DNA from: Atopobium sp. UBA2090
Lineage (GTDB): Bacteria; Actinomycetota; Coriobacteriia; Coriobacteriales; Atopobiaceae
Direction: 5' to 3'
NCBI GenBank assembly: GCA_002331575.1
Contig: DCZG01000026.1
Span: 1 to 23,288 of the forward strand
DNA length: 23,288 nt
Shown: positions 1-7,319 of the stretch, piece after piece
How positions within the stretch are numbered: position 1 is the stretch's first letter
Layout of the letters: each line of letters starts with the position of its first letter
Translations under genes and position numbers: made by a program
The notes under the pieces: generated by a model
What the model was told of the DNA's origin: nothing
The model's input: only the letters and a program-made list of their open reading frames with translations
The model's database searches: none

Positions 1-112
1 TCGACCCATGCGTGCGCGGAGTGGCCCCAACGCACGCGTGAGCTGAGTTTTACCGGACAATGTCGACCCACGCGGTCACGTTCAACGCGCTGGCGAGAAG
101 AACCTGGAAACA
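1..112. other. Left edge, no gene recognised
   Basis: I see no supportable gene in this stretch. The open frame that crosses it on the plus strand continues antisense through the hydrolase at 156-1160 and is a shadow. A short near-repeat (TCGACCCA at 1-8 and 63-70) and the word ACCTGGAAA at 102-110 are present. The latter is the exact reverse complement of the TTTCCAGGT that ends each unit of the adjacent tandem repeat. Confidence 0.4.
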
Positions 113-156
113 CAACCTGTCCCCTTTTCCAGGTCAACCTGTCCCCTTTTCCAGGT
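113..156. repeat. Exact 22-bp tandem repeat, two copies
   Basis: Two identical 22-bp units lie head to tail at 113-134 and 135-156. Each unit holds the inverted arms ACCTG and CAGGT around a TCCCCTTTTC core, so each can fold as a small hairpin. A further inverted fragment, ACCTGGAAA, lies at 102-110. The stop codon of the hydrolase gene (minus strand, 156-158) shares one base with the repeat, so the array begins exactly where that gene ends. The GGGGACAGGT-like core resembles bacterial REP-type intergenic repeats, but I cannot assign it to a family without a genome-wide search. Confidence 0.85.
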
Positions 157-1160
157 CAGCGGCTGCGGAGAAACTCGAGCGCTCGCGGCGCCCAGTCCCA
201 CGCCGAGGCGTGGAAGGCCAGGCCACAGCCATGGCCACCCGTGGGGTAGACGCGACAGTCGTGCGAACTCCCCTGGGCCTCGAGCGCGGAAGCGAGCAGT
301 TCGACGTTCTCACAGGGGACGGTGTCGTCATCCTCGCAGGCCCAGGCAAACGTAGGCGGAAAGCCGTCGCGAACCAGGTGCTCGACGGAGAGCCTCTCTC
401 GCAGCGACTCGTCTCCGCCCGTGAGCGCACGGAAGCTCCCCTCGTGCGTGACATCGCGGCTGAAGCTGATCACGGGATAGCCGAGAACCAGCGCGTTCGG
501 CAGGACATCGGGCCGCTCTTCCATCGCGAGGGCCGTCGCGGAGGCGCAGAGATGCCCCGCCGCGGAGAAGCCGAACAGTGAAATGCGCCGCTGGTCAATG
601 CCGTAGTCATCCGCGTGCTCGCGGACCCACGCGAACGCGTCGAGAAGGTCGCGCTGGGGTTCCGGCCAACGAGAGGGCGCCACGCGATAGCGGAGCGTGA
701 ACGCTGCGAATCCGCGGTCCTCGAAGTAGCGTTGCACCGGGGTTCCCTCGTTCTGGAAACTCACCATCTCGTAACCGCCGCCAGGGCAGATGATCACCGC
801 GGGGCGCCGAGCAGACTTCTCGGCTTCCGAGCGGGGAGTGATGAGAAACGTGGCGCTGGGGTCGACGGAGGAGGAGCCCTCGCGCGGATGCCAATCATCC
901 CAGGTACGTAGCGAAAGGCAGCGGCGCTTGCCCGACTGTAGCTCGAGAACGAGGTTGGCCGCATCGACGAGCTGGTCGGCGAGGTCGCAGAGGTCATCTC
1001 CCCATGGCGTGCGGGCACGGTGCCGCGAGAGCCGCAGGGGCTCGCTCGCAAGGCAAGAGGGAAAGAGCTCGAGCGAATGGTCCGAGTACAGGTAACGGAG
1101 CCAGTCCCTCATGCCGGGGCGTGCGAGGATGTCCTCGATTGAGTCGAGCGTCGTAAACAT
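156..1160 (-). CDS. Alpha/beta-hydrolase (acetyl-esterase/lipase-like)
   Basis: This 334-residue protein has the alpha/beta-hydrolase signature of the acetyl-esterase/BD-FAE type. The oxyanion-hole motif CPGGGY is at residues 125-130, followed by YRVAP. The nucleophile elbow GFSAAG puts the probable catalytic Ser at 199. An acidic pair in CEDDDTVP (about 277-279) and GGHG with His310 complete the triad. The first ~95 residues precede the hydrolase core and I do not recognise them. No signal peptide is visible, so it probably acts in the cytoplasm on small acyl esters, perhaps acetylated sugars; the substrate is inferred only from the family. The ATG at 1158-1160 is preceded by GAAGGGA on the minus strand, a good ribosome site. 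The gene stands alone, and its stop abuts a 22-bp tandem repeat. Confidence 0.85.
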   Translation of the reverse strand: MFTTLDSIEDILARPGMRDWLRYLYSDHSLELFPSCLASEPLRLSRHRARTPWGDDLCDLADQLVDAANLVLELQSGKRRCLSLRTWDDWHPREGSSSVDPSATFLITPRSEAEKSARRPAVIICPGGGYEMVSFQNEGTPVQRYFEDRGFAAFTLRYRVAPSRWPEPQRDLLDAFAWVREHADDYGIDQRRISLFGFSAAGHLCASATALAMEERPDVLPNALVLGYPVISFSRDVTHEGSFRALTGGDESLRERLSVEHLVRDGFPPTFAWACEDDDTVPCENVELLASALEAQGSSHDCRVYPTGGHGCGLAFHASAWDWAPRALEFLRSR

Positions 1161-1406
1161 GCGGTCCCTTCATGGGTGAAGCGTCGGACGTCCGCTTCAG
1201 GTGTACCCGATTAACCGGCTTTCGTGAAGCGACCCCGCATCCCGATTGGATACCGGGCCGCCTGCTTCTCACGGTGGGCTTTGTAATGGCTCTCACAGGG
1301 CGGAACTCCGCCGTATTTCTCGCCATCGACTCGGGATACCATGGGGGAGAGCAGCTGCCAGAGCGCGGCTCATGAGTCTGACCGCAGATTCGTCGAGAGG
1401 ACGAGC
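1161..1406. promoter_or_regulatory. Divergent intergenic region
   Basis: This 246-bp spacer separates the minus-strand hydrolase from the plus-strand LOG-family gene, so it should hold promoters for both. GAAGCG (1178-1183) and CGCTTC (1193-1198) form an inverted pair around the palindrome GGACGTCC (1186-1193), just upstream of the hydrolase ribosome site; this could be an operator or a leader hairpin. A TACCAT box at 1337-1342 is a weak -10 candidate for the plus-strand gene. No convincing -35 box was seen. Confidence 0.3.
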
Positions 1407-2192
1407 ATGGATAACGAGAAGCCCTCGGGACAGGCGCCCGACAAGGCGAGCAACGGCAGGACGATGCCGGGAAAGACCTACCACAGGGGGCCGGTCATCT
1501 ACCGCGGCCACATGATTCCCGAGGATACGACCACGGGACACCTTCTCGCCTCATACGGCGATACGGATTGGCTGCACGAGGACCCCTGGCGCGTCATGCG
1601 CATCCAGGCGGAGTTCGTGGACGGCTTCGGCGCCCTCGCCGAGATTGGCCCCGCCGTCGCGGTGTTCGGATCCGCGAGGACCGACAGCGCCGACCCGTCG
1701 TACGCTATGGCGGTGAACGTGGGCCGCAGGCTCGCCGAGGAGGGCGTTGCCGTCATCACGGGCGGAGGACCGGGCATCATGGAGGCCGCCAACCGGGGGG
1801 CGGCCCTGGCAAAGGGCACGTCGATCGGCCTCGGCATCGAGCTTCCCTTTGAGGAGGGCATCAACGACTTCGTCAACGTCGGCATGACCTTCCGCTACTT
1901 CTTCGTGCGCAAGACCATGTTCGTGAAGTACTCGAGCAGTGCCGTGATCTTCCCCGGGGGTTTCGGCACGCTCGACGAGATGTTCGAGCTGATCACGCTC
2001 ATGCAGACCCAGAAGATCAGGCCGAGGCCCGTCGTGATGGTGGGAACCGCATACTGGGGAGGCCTGATCGACTGGGTGCAGAGCACGATGGTCCCCTCGG
2101 GCACGGTCTCAAAGCTCGATCCCGGCCTCGTGTCCGTCACCGACGACGAGGACGAAGCGGTCCGCATCGCCCTGAGCGGCGTGGAGCGGTGA
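1407..2192 (+). CDS. LOG-family nucleotide 5'-monophosphate phosphoribohydrolase (TIGR00730-type)
   Basis: This 261-residue protein carries both LOG/lysine-decarboxylase-like signatures: GGGPGIMEAANRG from residue 119 and PGGFGTLDE at 183-191. In characterised members these bind the nucleotide and catalyse release of the free base from a nucleoside 5'-monophosphate (cytokinin riboside monophosphate in LOG enzymes, purine or pyrimidine NMPs in PpnN-like ones). The substrate cannot be read from sequence. The ~60-residue N-terminal extension is polar and low in complexity. I chose the ATG at 1407 because AGAGG (1396-1400) sits just upstream; an in-frame ATG at 1341 has no good ribosome site and would add unrelated sequence. 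The stop overlaps the GTG start of the next gene, so the pair is probably translated together. Confidence 0.85.
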   Translation: MDNEKPSGQAPDKASNGRTMPGKTYHRGPVIYRGHMIPEDTTTGHLLASYGDTDWLHEDPWRVMRIQAEFVDGFGALAEIGPAVAVFGSARTDSADPSYAMAVNVGRRLAEEGVAVITGGGPGIMEAANRGAALAKGTSIGLGIELPFEEGINDFVNVGMTFRYFFVRKTMFVKYSSSAVIFPGGFGTLDEMFELITLMQTQKIRPRPVVMVGTAYWGGLIDWVQSTMVPSGTVSKLDPGLVSVTDDEDEAVRIALSGVER

Positions 2193-3010
2193 CGAGAAGG
2201 GAGCCCGACATCGAAAACGGAGACCTGAGAGGCGTCGCCGCCGACATGAACGTGGTCGCGAGGTTCCTCGGCGTGAGAGACCTGCCAGCGCTCGCCGCCG
2301 CGTCGGTCAAGCGAGCTTTCGGCCAGCCGCGCGCCGACGTGATGGTGCTCTTCGGAGGCTCGATCATCGCTGGTGGAGACGTGCTCGCCGACGCGATGCG
2401 GGCGGACGTGGCGCACACCTACGTCATCGTTGGCGGCGCTGGTCACACGACGCAGACCTTCCGCGATCGTGTGCGCGGGCTCTGCCCCGACCTCGTGTTT
2501 GCCGATGACGCGCCCGAAGCCGAGATCTTCGAGGCCTACCTCGAGAAGAGGCACGGTCTTGTCGCCGACCTCCTCGAGACGTGCTCGACCAACTGTGGGA
2601 ACAACGTCACCTACCTGCGCGACCTTCTCGCCGAACGGGGGGTGCGGTGTGAGAGCGCCATCTTCTCCCAGGACGCCACGATGGAGCGTCGCATGATCGC
2701 CGAGGCGGAGAAGGAGATGCCGGGGGTGCGGGTGGCTGGCTTTGCGACCTACGACGTCCGGATGGTCGCGCGTGACGGGTGCCTCGCCTATGAGGATGCC
2801 CCGCTCGGCATGTGGGCGCCCGAGCGCTACCTCTCGCTTCTCATGGGGGAGATTCCCCGCCTGACCGACGACGAGAACGGCTATGGTCCGCGCGGGGCGG
2901 GCTATCTCGCTCACGTGGACGTGCCCGACGAGGTGCGTGACGCCTGGGAGCGGCTTCGTACGGCGTTCCCGGATTCGGTGCGGGTGGCTAACCCGAGGTT
3001 CGCGGGGTAA
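2189..3010 (+). CDS. ydcF: YdcF-like DUF218 protein
   Basis: This 273-residue protein closely resembles E. coli YdcF through recognisable blocks: a hydrophobic beta strand VMVLFGGS near residue 51, GGAGHTT at 82-88, STNCGNN at 133-139, QDATMERR at 161-168, and a C-terminal ERYLSLLMGEIPRLTDDENG followed by GYGPRG. YdcF has a Rossmann-like DUF218 fold and has been reported to bind S-adenosylmethionine; its reaction is unknown. The predicted start is a GTG whose bases overlap the TGA of the upstream LOG gene (GTGA), with only a weak GGAG at 2183-2186. That arrangement suggests translational coupling. An internal ATG at 2246 would cut into the region that aligns with YdcF, so I prefer the GTG. 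The gene converges on the lacI-type gene with an 11-bp gap. Confidence 0.85.
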   Translation: MTRREPDIENGDLRGVAADMNVVARFLGVRDLPALAAASVKRAFGQPRADVMVLFGGSIIAGGDVLADAMRADVAHTYVIVGGAGHTTQTFRDRVRGLCPDLVFADDAPEAEIFEAYLEKRHGLVADLLETCSTNCGNNVTYLRDLLAERGVRCESAIFSQDATMERRMIAEAEKEMPGVRVAGFATYDVRMVARDGCLAYEDAPLGMWAPERYLSLLMGEIPRLTDDENGYGPRGAGYLAHVDVPDEVRDAWERLRTAFPDSVRVANPRFAG

Positions 3011-3021
3011 CGGCGAAACCG

Positions 3022-4026
3022 CTAGCGGGTGGTCTCACGCCACTGGGTCTCGCAGTCAAGAATCTCCTGGCGAGGCTTTGCCGTGTCGTCTGACATCATG
3101 TCGAGCAGCATCTGACAGGCGAGCGCGCCTTCCTCGTGGACGGGCTCGACGATAGTCGAGATGCTCGGCGTGGTGAGGTGAGCCCAGTCGGCGTTGTTCA
3201 TGCCGAGAATGCCGACCCGATCGGGCACGAGCTGTCGCTGATGCATGAGCGCCTGGTACACGCGCTCGAGCGCCCACTGGTTGGGCACGCACACGAGGGT
3301 CCGTCTCGCGGTGTTGAGATGCAGCCGGAACCACTCCGCGAGTTCGTCCGCTCCGGGGCCCTCATGCTCGAGGGCGAGGGTCTCGTACTCGAGGTCTCGC
3401 GCGGATACCGCGTCGGCGAAGCCCGAGAAGCGCTCCTGGCGCGAGCGCCCGTCCATGTTGCCGCATGCGCAGATGAAGTGGTCATAGCCGCGGTCGATGC
3501 ACTCCGTGATCGCCGAGTACATCCCATCGTAGAGGTTCGACTTGACCCAGCTCGTGCGGAAGTCGAAGGTGTTGCAGTCGTAGAATACCACGGGCTTGCC
3601 CGCCCGCGTGATTCGCATGTTGATGTCCCGGAAATGCGTGGTGGGCTGGATGATGAACCCGTCCACGCCGAGCGAGAGCATCTTCTCCACGTAGGTCTTC
3701 TCGCGCAGGGCATCAAAGTTCGAGTTGCAGATAACCGTCTGATAGCCCGCCGCCGTCGCCACGCCCTCGATTCCGGAGCAGATCTGCCCGGCCCAGATGT
3801 TGGTGTTGTTGAGGATGAGGACGGCGATGATTCCCGTCGGCTTGCCCGCCAGGCTTCGCGCCTGGACGCCGGGGACGTAGCCGGTCTGCTCAATGGCACG
3901 CCGGATGCTCTCGCGCGTCGCGGGGCTCATCTTGTCGAACTTGTCATTGAGGTAGTGGGAGACCGTCGCCGTGGAGGTGTTGGCGAGCTTGGCGATATCT
4001 GTGATGGTGACGCGGCCCGCTGCCAT
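3022..4026 (-). CDS. LacI-family transcriptional regulator of the sugar operon
   Basis: This 334-residue protein has an N-terminal LacI helix-turn-helix (VTITDIAKLANTSTATVSHY, from about residue 6), a hinge-like helix ending SLAGKPTG near 58-65, and a periplasmic-binding-protein-like sensor domain from about 66 to the end. I chose the ATG at 4024-4026 because it is preceded by AGGGAG on the minus strand and matches the usual family N-terminus; the longer open frame adds 23 unrelated residues. It is divergent from the PTS operon, the standard layout for a local repressor, and most likely binds the palindromes between the two genes. Its effector is probably the imported sugar or a sugar phosphate, which sequence alone cannot settle. 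Confidence 0.9.
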   Translation of the reverse strand: MAAGRVTITDIAKLANTSTATVSHYLNDKFDKMSPATRESIRRAIEQTGYVPGVQARSLAGKPTGIIAVLILNNTNIWAGQICSGIEGVATAAGYQTVICNSNFDALREKTYVEKMLSLGVDGFIIQPTTHFRDINMRITRAGKPVVFYDCNTFDFRTSWVKSNLYDGMYSAITECIDRGYDHFICACGNMDGRSRQERFSGFADAVSARDLEYETLALEHEGPGADELAEWFRLHLNTARRTLVCVPNQWALERVYQALMHQRQLVPDRVGILGMNNADWAHLTTPSISTIVEPVHEEGALACQMLLDMMSDDTAKPRQEILDCETQWRETTR

Positions 4027-4181
4027 GGCGACTCCCTGCTTCCGTCGCGGATGTGACCAATGATAGGACGAAGTGCGGAACGGGTCGTCTGACAAATGAT
4101 ATCGGCTCCGGAAGGTCGCTGTGAAATATGAAGGAACTATGACGGCACGTTAGTAAAATGCCGTATGCAGAAATTTCAAAA

Positions 4182-4202
4182 TTAATGATTGACAATTATT
4201 AA
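4182..4202. promoter_or_regulatory. Candidate LacI-type operator overlapping the -35 box
   Basis: The arms TTAATGATTG (4182-4191) and CAATTATTAA (4193-4202) flank a single central A and match as inverted repeats at 9 of 10 positions. The consensus -35 hexamer TTGACA (4189-4194) sits in the centre, so a bound repressor would block RNA polymerase. The link to the adjacent LacI-type protein is inferred from position and symmetry. The odd, AT-rich centre is not the classic central CG of many LacI-family operators. Confidence 0.5.
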
Positions 4203-4217
4203 CCAGTGTGCATAGCT
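4189..4217 (+). promoter_or_regulatory. Predicted promoter of the PTS-transketolase operon
   Basis: TTGACA at 4189-4194 is a perfect -35 hexamer. The -10 is weaker: CATAGC at 4211-4216 (16-bp spacer) or ATAGCT at 4212-4217 (17-bp spacer), with a TG at 4209-4210 just before it. A poor -10 with a perfect -35 would suit a tightly controlled promoter. Confidence 0.45.
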
Positions 4218-4231
4218 CGGATTCGTCATTA

Positions 4232-4245
4232 GTTAAATGCTTAAC
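4232..4245. promoter_or_regulatory. Second palindrome downstream of the promoter
   Basis: GTTAA (4232-4236) and TTAAC (4241-4245) form inverted arms around ATGC. The site lies shortly after the predicted transcription start, a common place for an auxiliary repressor site. Its centre is about 46 bp from that of the upstream inverted repeat. Confidence 0.35.
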
Positions 4246-4363
4246 CTTCTAGTAGTAACAATCAATCTACCTGCGCATTTGCAGACAGACCTCTGTTCGG
4301 TCCCCTCTCCGCGGCCCATTATGAGGGTCAAGCAAGTCCACCAAGAAGAGAGAGGAAAGCAGG

Positions 4364-5887
4364 ATGAAAATCGTTTCCGTCTGCGCGTGTACGGTCGGCA
4401 TCGCGCATACCTTCATGGCCAAGTCGGCCATCGAGGAGGAGGCAAAGAAGCGCGGCTGGGACTACAAGGTAGAGGCGCAGGGCGGCTACGGCATCGAGGA
4501 CGAGCTCGACGACGATGACGTCGACTCCGCCGACTTCGTGCTTCTCGCCGTCGCCGTCGGTATCACGGGTGACGAGCGTTTCGACGAGAAGCGCTCCGAG
4601 GGCAAGGTCATCACGATGGACCCCTCCGACGTTCTGAAGGACGTACCCGGCATCTTCGATAGAATCGCGAATGCATGCGGTGAGGTTGCCGAGGTTCCCG
4701 CCAAGGCTGCGGCCAAGGAAGAGACCAAAGAGGTTGCCAGCACGTCGAGCGCTCCGGTCGAGACGGCACCCGCGACGGTGACCTCGGCTGAGCCTGCCAA
4801 GAAGGGGAACGTCTTTTCGAACATGGGGAAGGACCTCGTCAAGGCATTCAACACCGGCGTCTCGTACTTCATCCCCGTCGTGGTCATCGGTGGCGTCTTC
4901 CTGGCCTTCTCCCTTGCCTCCGGAACCGCGGGCTCGACGGGCATGGTCGTCACCAGCCCGTTCATGCAGAACCTCAACACGATTGGCATGGCCGGCATCA
5001 GCATGATGATTCCCGTGCTCGCCGCCTACATCGCCTACTCCATCGCCGGCAAGCCCGCCCTCGCACCTGGCTTCGTCCTCGGCTACCTCGCCAACAACGC
5101 AGTGACGACGCCCATCACCAACGCCTCGGGTACCGCCGTGGCAGTCTCGACGGGCTTCCTCGGCGCAATGCTCCTCGGCGTCTGCGCCGGTTACTTCATC
5201 AGGTGGATGAAGACCTGGAAGGTGAACGAGACCGTCCGCACCATCATGCCCGTCCTGATCATGCCCATCCTCTCGACGCTCGTGCTCGGCATGGTCTACA
5301 TCTACGTCCTCGCCTATCCCATCGGCATGTTCATGAACTGGCTCACCGCGGTCCTCGGGAACCTTCAGGGTGGCTCCGCGCTCGTGCTCGGCCTCGTCAT
5401 CGGCGTCATGACCGCCTTCGACATGGGCGGCCCCATCAACAAGACCGCCTCTACCTTCACGATGGCCATGATGACTGCCGGTGTCTATGGTCCTAACGGT
5501 GCCTTCCGCGTCGCCGTCGCAATCCCGCCCCTCGCCTGCGGCATCGCTGCCCTTATCGCCCGCGACAAGTTCGATGCCGCCGACCAGCAGATGGGTGTCT
5601 CCGCGATCTTCATGGGCCTCATCGGCATCACCGAGGGCGCCATCCCCTTCGCCGTCAAGGATCTCGGCCACACGCTTCCCGGCATCTGCACTGGCTGCGC
5701 GGTCGGCGCCGGTCTCGCCATGGTCCAGGGCGTCGAGTGCTACGTGCCCCACGGCGGCATGATCGTCGCTCTCGCCACCAACAACGTCGGCCTCTACACG
5801 CTCGACATGGCAATCGGCACGGCTGTCGCCGCAATCATCCTCATAGCGATGAAACCCAAGCTCTCGGCCTCCAAGACCGTAAAGTAG
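4364..5887 (+). CDS. PTS fructose-type transporter, EIIB-EIIC fusion
   Basis: This 507-residue protein imports and phosphorylates a sugar, probably a ketose. Residues 1 to about 105 form a fructose-type EIIB domain. The phosphocysteine loop reads ACTVGIAHTFMA, so Cys9 aligns with the phosphorylated Cys, but the usual CPTG is CTVG. Residues ~105-148 are an Ala/Glu/Thr/Pro linker, and ~150-500 form the membrane EIIC domain with many hydrophobic segments. EIIC signatures AFDMGGPINKTAS (351-363) and GITEGAIPFA (421-430) are intact. There is no EIIA domain in the protein or nearby, so EIIA must come from elsewhere. The ATG at 4364 follows AGAGGAAAGCAGG. It is the first gene of an operon with a GatZ-like protein, transaldolase and transketolase. 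No 1-phosphofructokinase is present, which argues against ordinary fructose use. Confidence 0.92.
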   Translation: MKIVSVCACTVGIAHTFMAKSAIEEEAKKRGWDYKVEAQGGYGIEDELDDDDVDSADFVLLAVAVGITGDERFDEKRSEGKVITMDPSDVLKDVPGIFDRIANACGEVAEVPAKAAAKEETKEVASTSSAPVETAPATVTSAEPAKKGNVFSNMGKDLVKAFNTGVSYFIPVVVIGGVFLAFSLASGTAGSTGMVVTSPFMQNLNTIGMAGISMMIPVLAAYIAYSIAGKPALAPGFVLGYLANNAVTTPITNASGTAVAVSTGFLGAMLLGVCAGYFIRWMKTWKVNETVRTIMPVLIMPILSTLVLGMVYIYVLAYPIGMFMNWLTAVLGNLQGGSALVLGLVIGVMTAFDMGGPINKTASTFTMAMMTAGVYGPNGAFRVAVAIPPLACGIAALIARDKFDAADQQMGVSAIFMGLIGITEGAIPFAVKDLGHTLPGICTGCAVGAGLAMVQGVECYVPHGGMIVALATNNVGLYTLDMAIGTAVAAIILIAMKPKLSASKTVK

Positions 5888-5922
5888 GGGCGAACCACCC
5901 GAACTCTCACCACGAATCACCA

Positions 5923-5941
5923 GGACGGCAATCCACCGTCC
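5923..5941 (+). other. Intercistronic hairpin after the EIIBC gene
   Basis: GGACGG (5923-5928) and CCGTCC (5936-5941) form a perfect 6-bp stem with a 7-base loop. No T-run follows, so it is more likely an mRNA-stability or processing element than a full terminator. Confidence 0.4.
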
Positions 5942-5986
5942 CCGTTCAAACACAACTTGCAGCGCGTGAAAAGGAAGGAAGCAATC

Positions 5987-7270
5987 ATGTCTGAGAAACT
6001 CTCTATCAAGAAGGTCGTCGAAGGTCTGCTCAAGCTCCAGGACTCAAGCGAGGACGCCACCCTCGTGGGCATCGGCCCGATGAGCCCGAACCTGCTCCAG
6101 GCGACGTTCGAGCTCGCCCAGGAGTACGATTTCCCCCCGATGTACATCGCGTCTCGCAACCAGGTGGACGCCGACGAGTTCGGTGCCGGCTATGTCAACG
6201 GCTGGGATCAGACGCGCTTTGCCGCCGACATCAAGGCTGCCGCCGAGAAGGCCGGCTACACCGGAGACTACTACCTCTGCCGCGATCACGGAGGTCCCTG
6301 GCAGCGTGACGAGGAGCGCAACGCCCACCTGCCCGAGGACGAGGCGATGGCCAAGGCCAAGAAGTCGTATCTCGCCGACATCGAGGCTGGCTTCGACCTG
6401 CTCATGATCGACCCGACCAAGGATCTCTACCAGATCGGCAAGGTCATTCCCCTCGACGTCGTCCTCAGTCGCACCGTCGACCTCATCCAGTACTGCGAGG
6501 ACGAGCGTCGCGCCCGCAACCTTCCCGAGATCGGCTATGAGGTGGGTACCGAAGAGACCAACGGCGGCCTGACCTCGACCGAGAAGTACCAGACCTTCAT
6601 CGAGGAGCTCAAGGTCGAGCTCGGCAAGCGCGGACTGCCCATGCCCACGTTCATCGTGGGGCAGACCGGCACCCTCACACGCATGACCGAACAGGTCGGG
6701 CACTACAACTTCCAGAACGCCCGCGAGCTCGCCGAGATGGCCAAGAGCTACGGCGTCGGCCTCAAGGAGCACAACGCGGACTACCTGGACGACGTCACGC
6801 TGCTCGAGCACATCCCTGCGCACGTCACCGCCTCCAACGTGGCTCCCCAGTACGGTACCGAGGAGACTCGCGCCTACCTCAAGCTCTGCAAGCTCGAGCA
6901 GATTCTCGTCGACGAGGGCCTCGTCGCCAAGGAGGACCAGTCCGACCTCTTCCACACGCTGCTCGTCAAGGCCATCAAGACCGAGCGCTGGCGCAAGTGG
7001 ATGGTCGGCGAGGACACCAAGCTCACCACCGACGACATTCTTGCCAACGAGAAGCTCTCGCTCGACGTCCTCGACATCTCCGGCCACTACGCCTTCAATG
7101 ACCCCGAGGTCAAGAAGGAGATCGAGAAGCTCTACGCCAATCTCTCTGCGAACGAGATCGACGGCCAGAAGTTCGTGGTCGAGCACATCAAGCGCCCGAT
7201 TCGCCAGTACGTCAAGTGCTACCGCCTTGAGGGCGTGAACGCCCGAATCCGCGCCGCAATCGCTGAGTAA
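5987..7270 (+). CDS. GatZ/KbaZ-like protein (tagatose-bisphosphate aldolase non-catalytic subunit family)
   Basis: This 427-residue protein is a divergent member of the GatZ/KbaZ family (formerly Tagatose_6_P_K). Landmarks that align by eye with E. coli GatZ are SRNQV (56-60), RDHGGPW (99-105, GatZ GDHLGP), GTEETNGG (187-194), EHNADY (261-266, GatZ EAHSTDY) and NVAPQYG (284-290). The Asp-His pair at 100-101 and the HxxDY motif could hold a metal and a sugar phosphate. GatZ proteins support the class II aldolase GatY/KbaY, but no such partner is in the operon. Some family members are reported to act as ketose-6-phosphate 4-epimerases, so an epimerase acting on a PTS product is a real alternative. 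The ATG at 5987 has AAGGAAGGA upstream; a TTG at 5957 is less likely. Confidence 0.82.
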   Translation: MSEKLSIKKVVEGLLKLQDSSEDATLVGIGPMSPNLLQATFELAQEYDFPPMYIASRNQVDADEFGAGYVNGWDQTRFAADIKAAAEKAGYTGDYYLCRDHGGPWQRDEERNAHLPEDEAMAKAKKSYLADIEAGFDLLMIDPTKDLYQIGKVIPLDVVLSRTVDLIQYCEDERRARNLPEIGYEVGTEETNGGLTSTEKYQTFIEELKVELGKRGLPMPTFIVGQTGTLTRMTEQVGHYNFQNARELAEMAKSYGVGLKEHNADYLDDVTLLEHIPAHVTASNVAPQYGTEETRAYLKLCKLEQILVDEGLVAKEDQSDLFHTLLVKAIKTERWRKWMVGEDTKLTTDDILANEKLSLDVLDISGHYAFNDPEVKKEIEKLYANLSANEIDGQKFVVEHIKRPIRQYVKCYRLEGVNARIRAAIAE

Positions 7271-7319
7271 CGACCGTCTGACACCTCATCCCTTCTCGAG
7301 AACACTAGGAGCGAACATC

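Larger units (their letters stand above)
4027..4363. promoter_or_regulatory. AT-rich control region between lacI-type gene and PTS operon
   Basis: This 337-bp stretch has no gene. Its middle (about 4110-4265) is far more AT-rich than the rest of the window. It holds a consensus -35 box inside a 21-bp inverted repeat, a second palindrome about 46 bp downstream, a separate inverted pair ACGGCA/TGCCGT (4142-4147 and 4159-4164), a GAAATTTC palindrome (4170-4177) and a 12-bp inverted repeat at 4285-4296. A TATCAT box at 4060-4065 on the minus strand is a possible -10 for the regulator gene, without a well-spaced -35. The PTS mRNA would have a leader of roughly 140 bases. Confidence 0.6.

Noticed and set aside
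113..156. Possible CRISPR remnant
   Set aside because: The two 22-bp units are directly adjacent with no spacer between them, and no cas genes are present.
4328..5953. Minus-strand open frame opposite the PTS gene (541 codons)
   Set aside because: Repetitive Gly/Asp/His/Glu composition and no recognisable motif; the plus-strand EIIBC is unambiguous.
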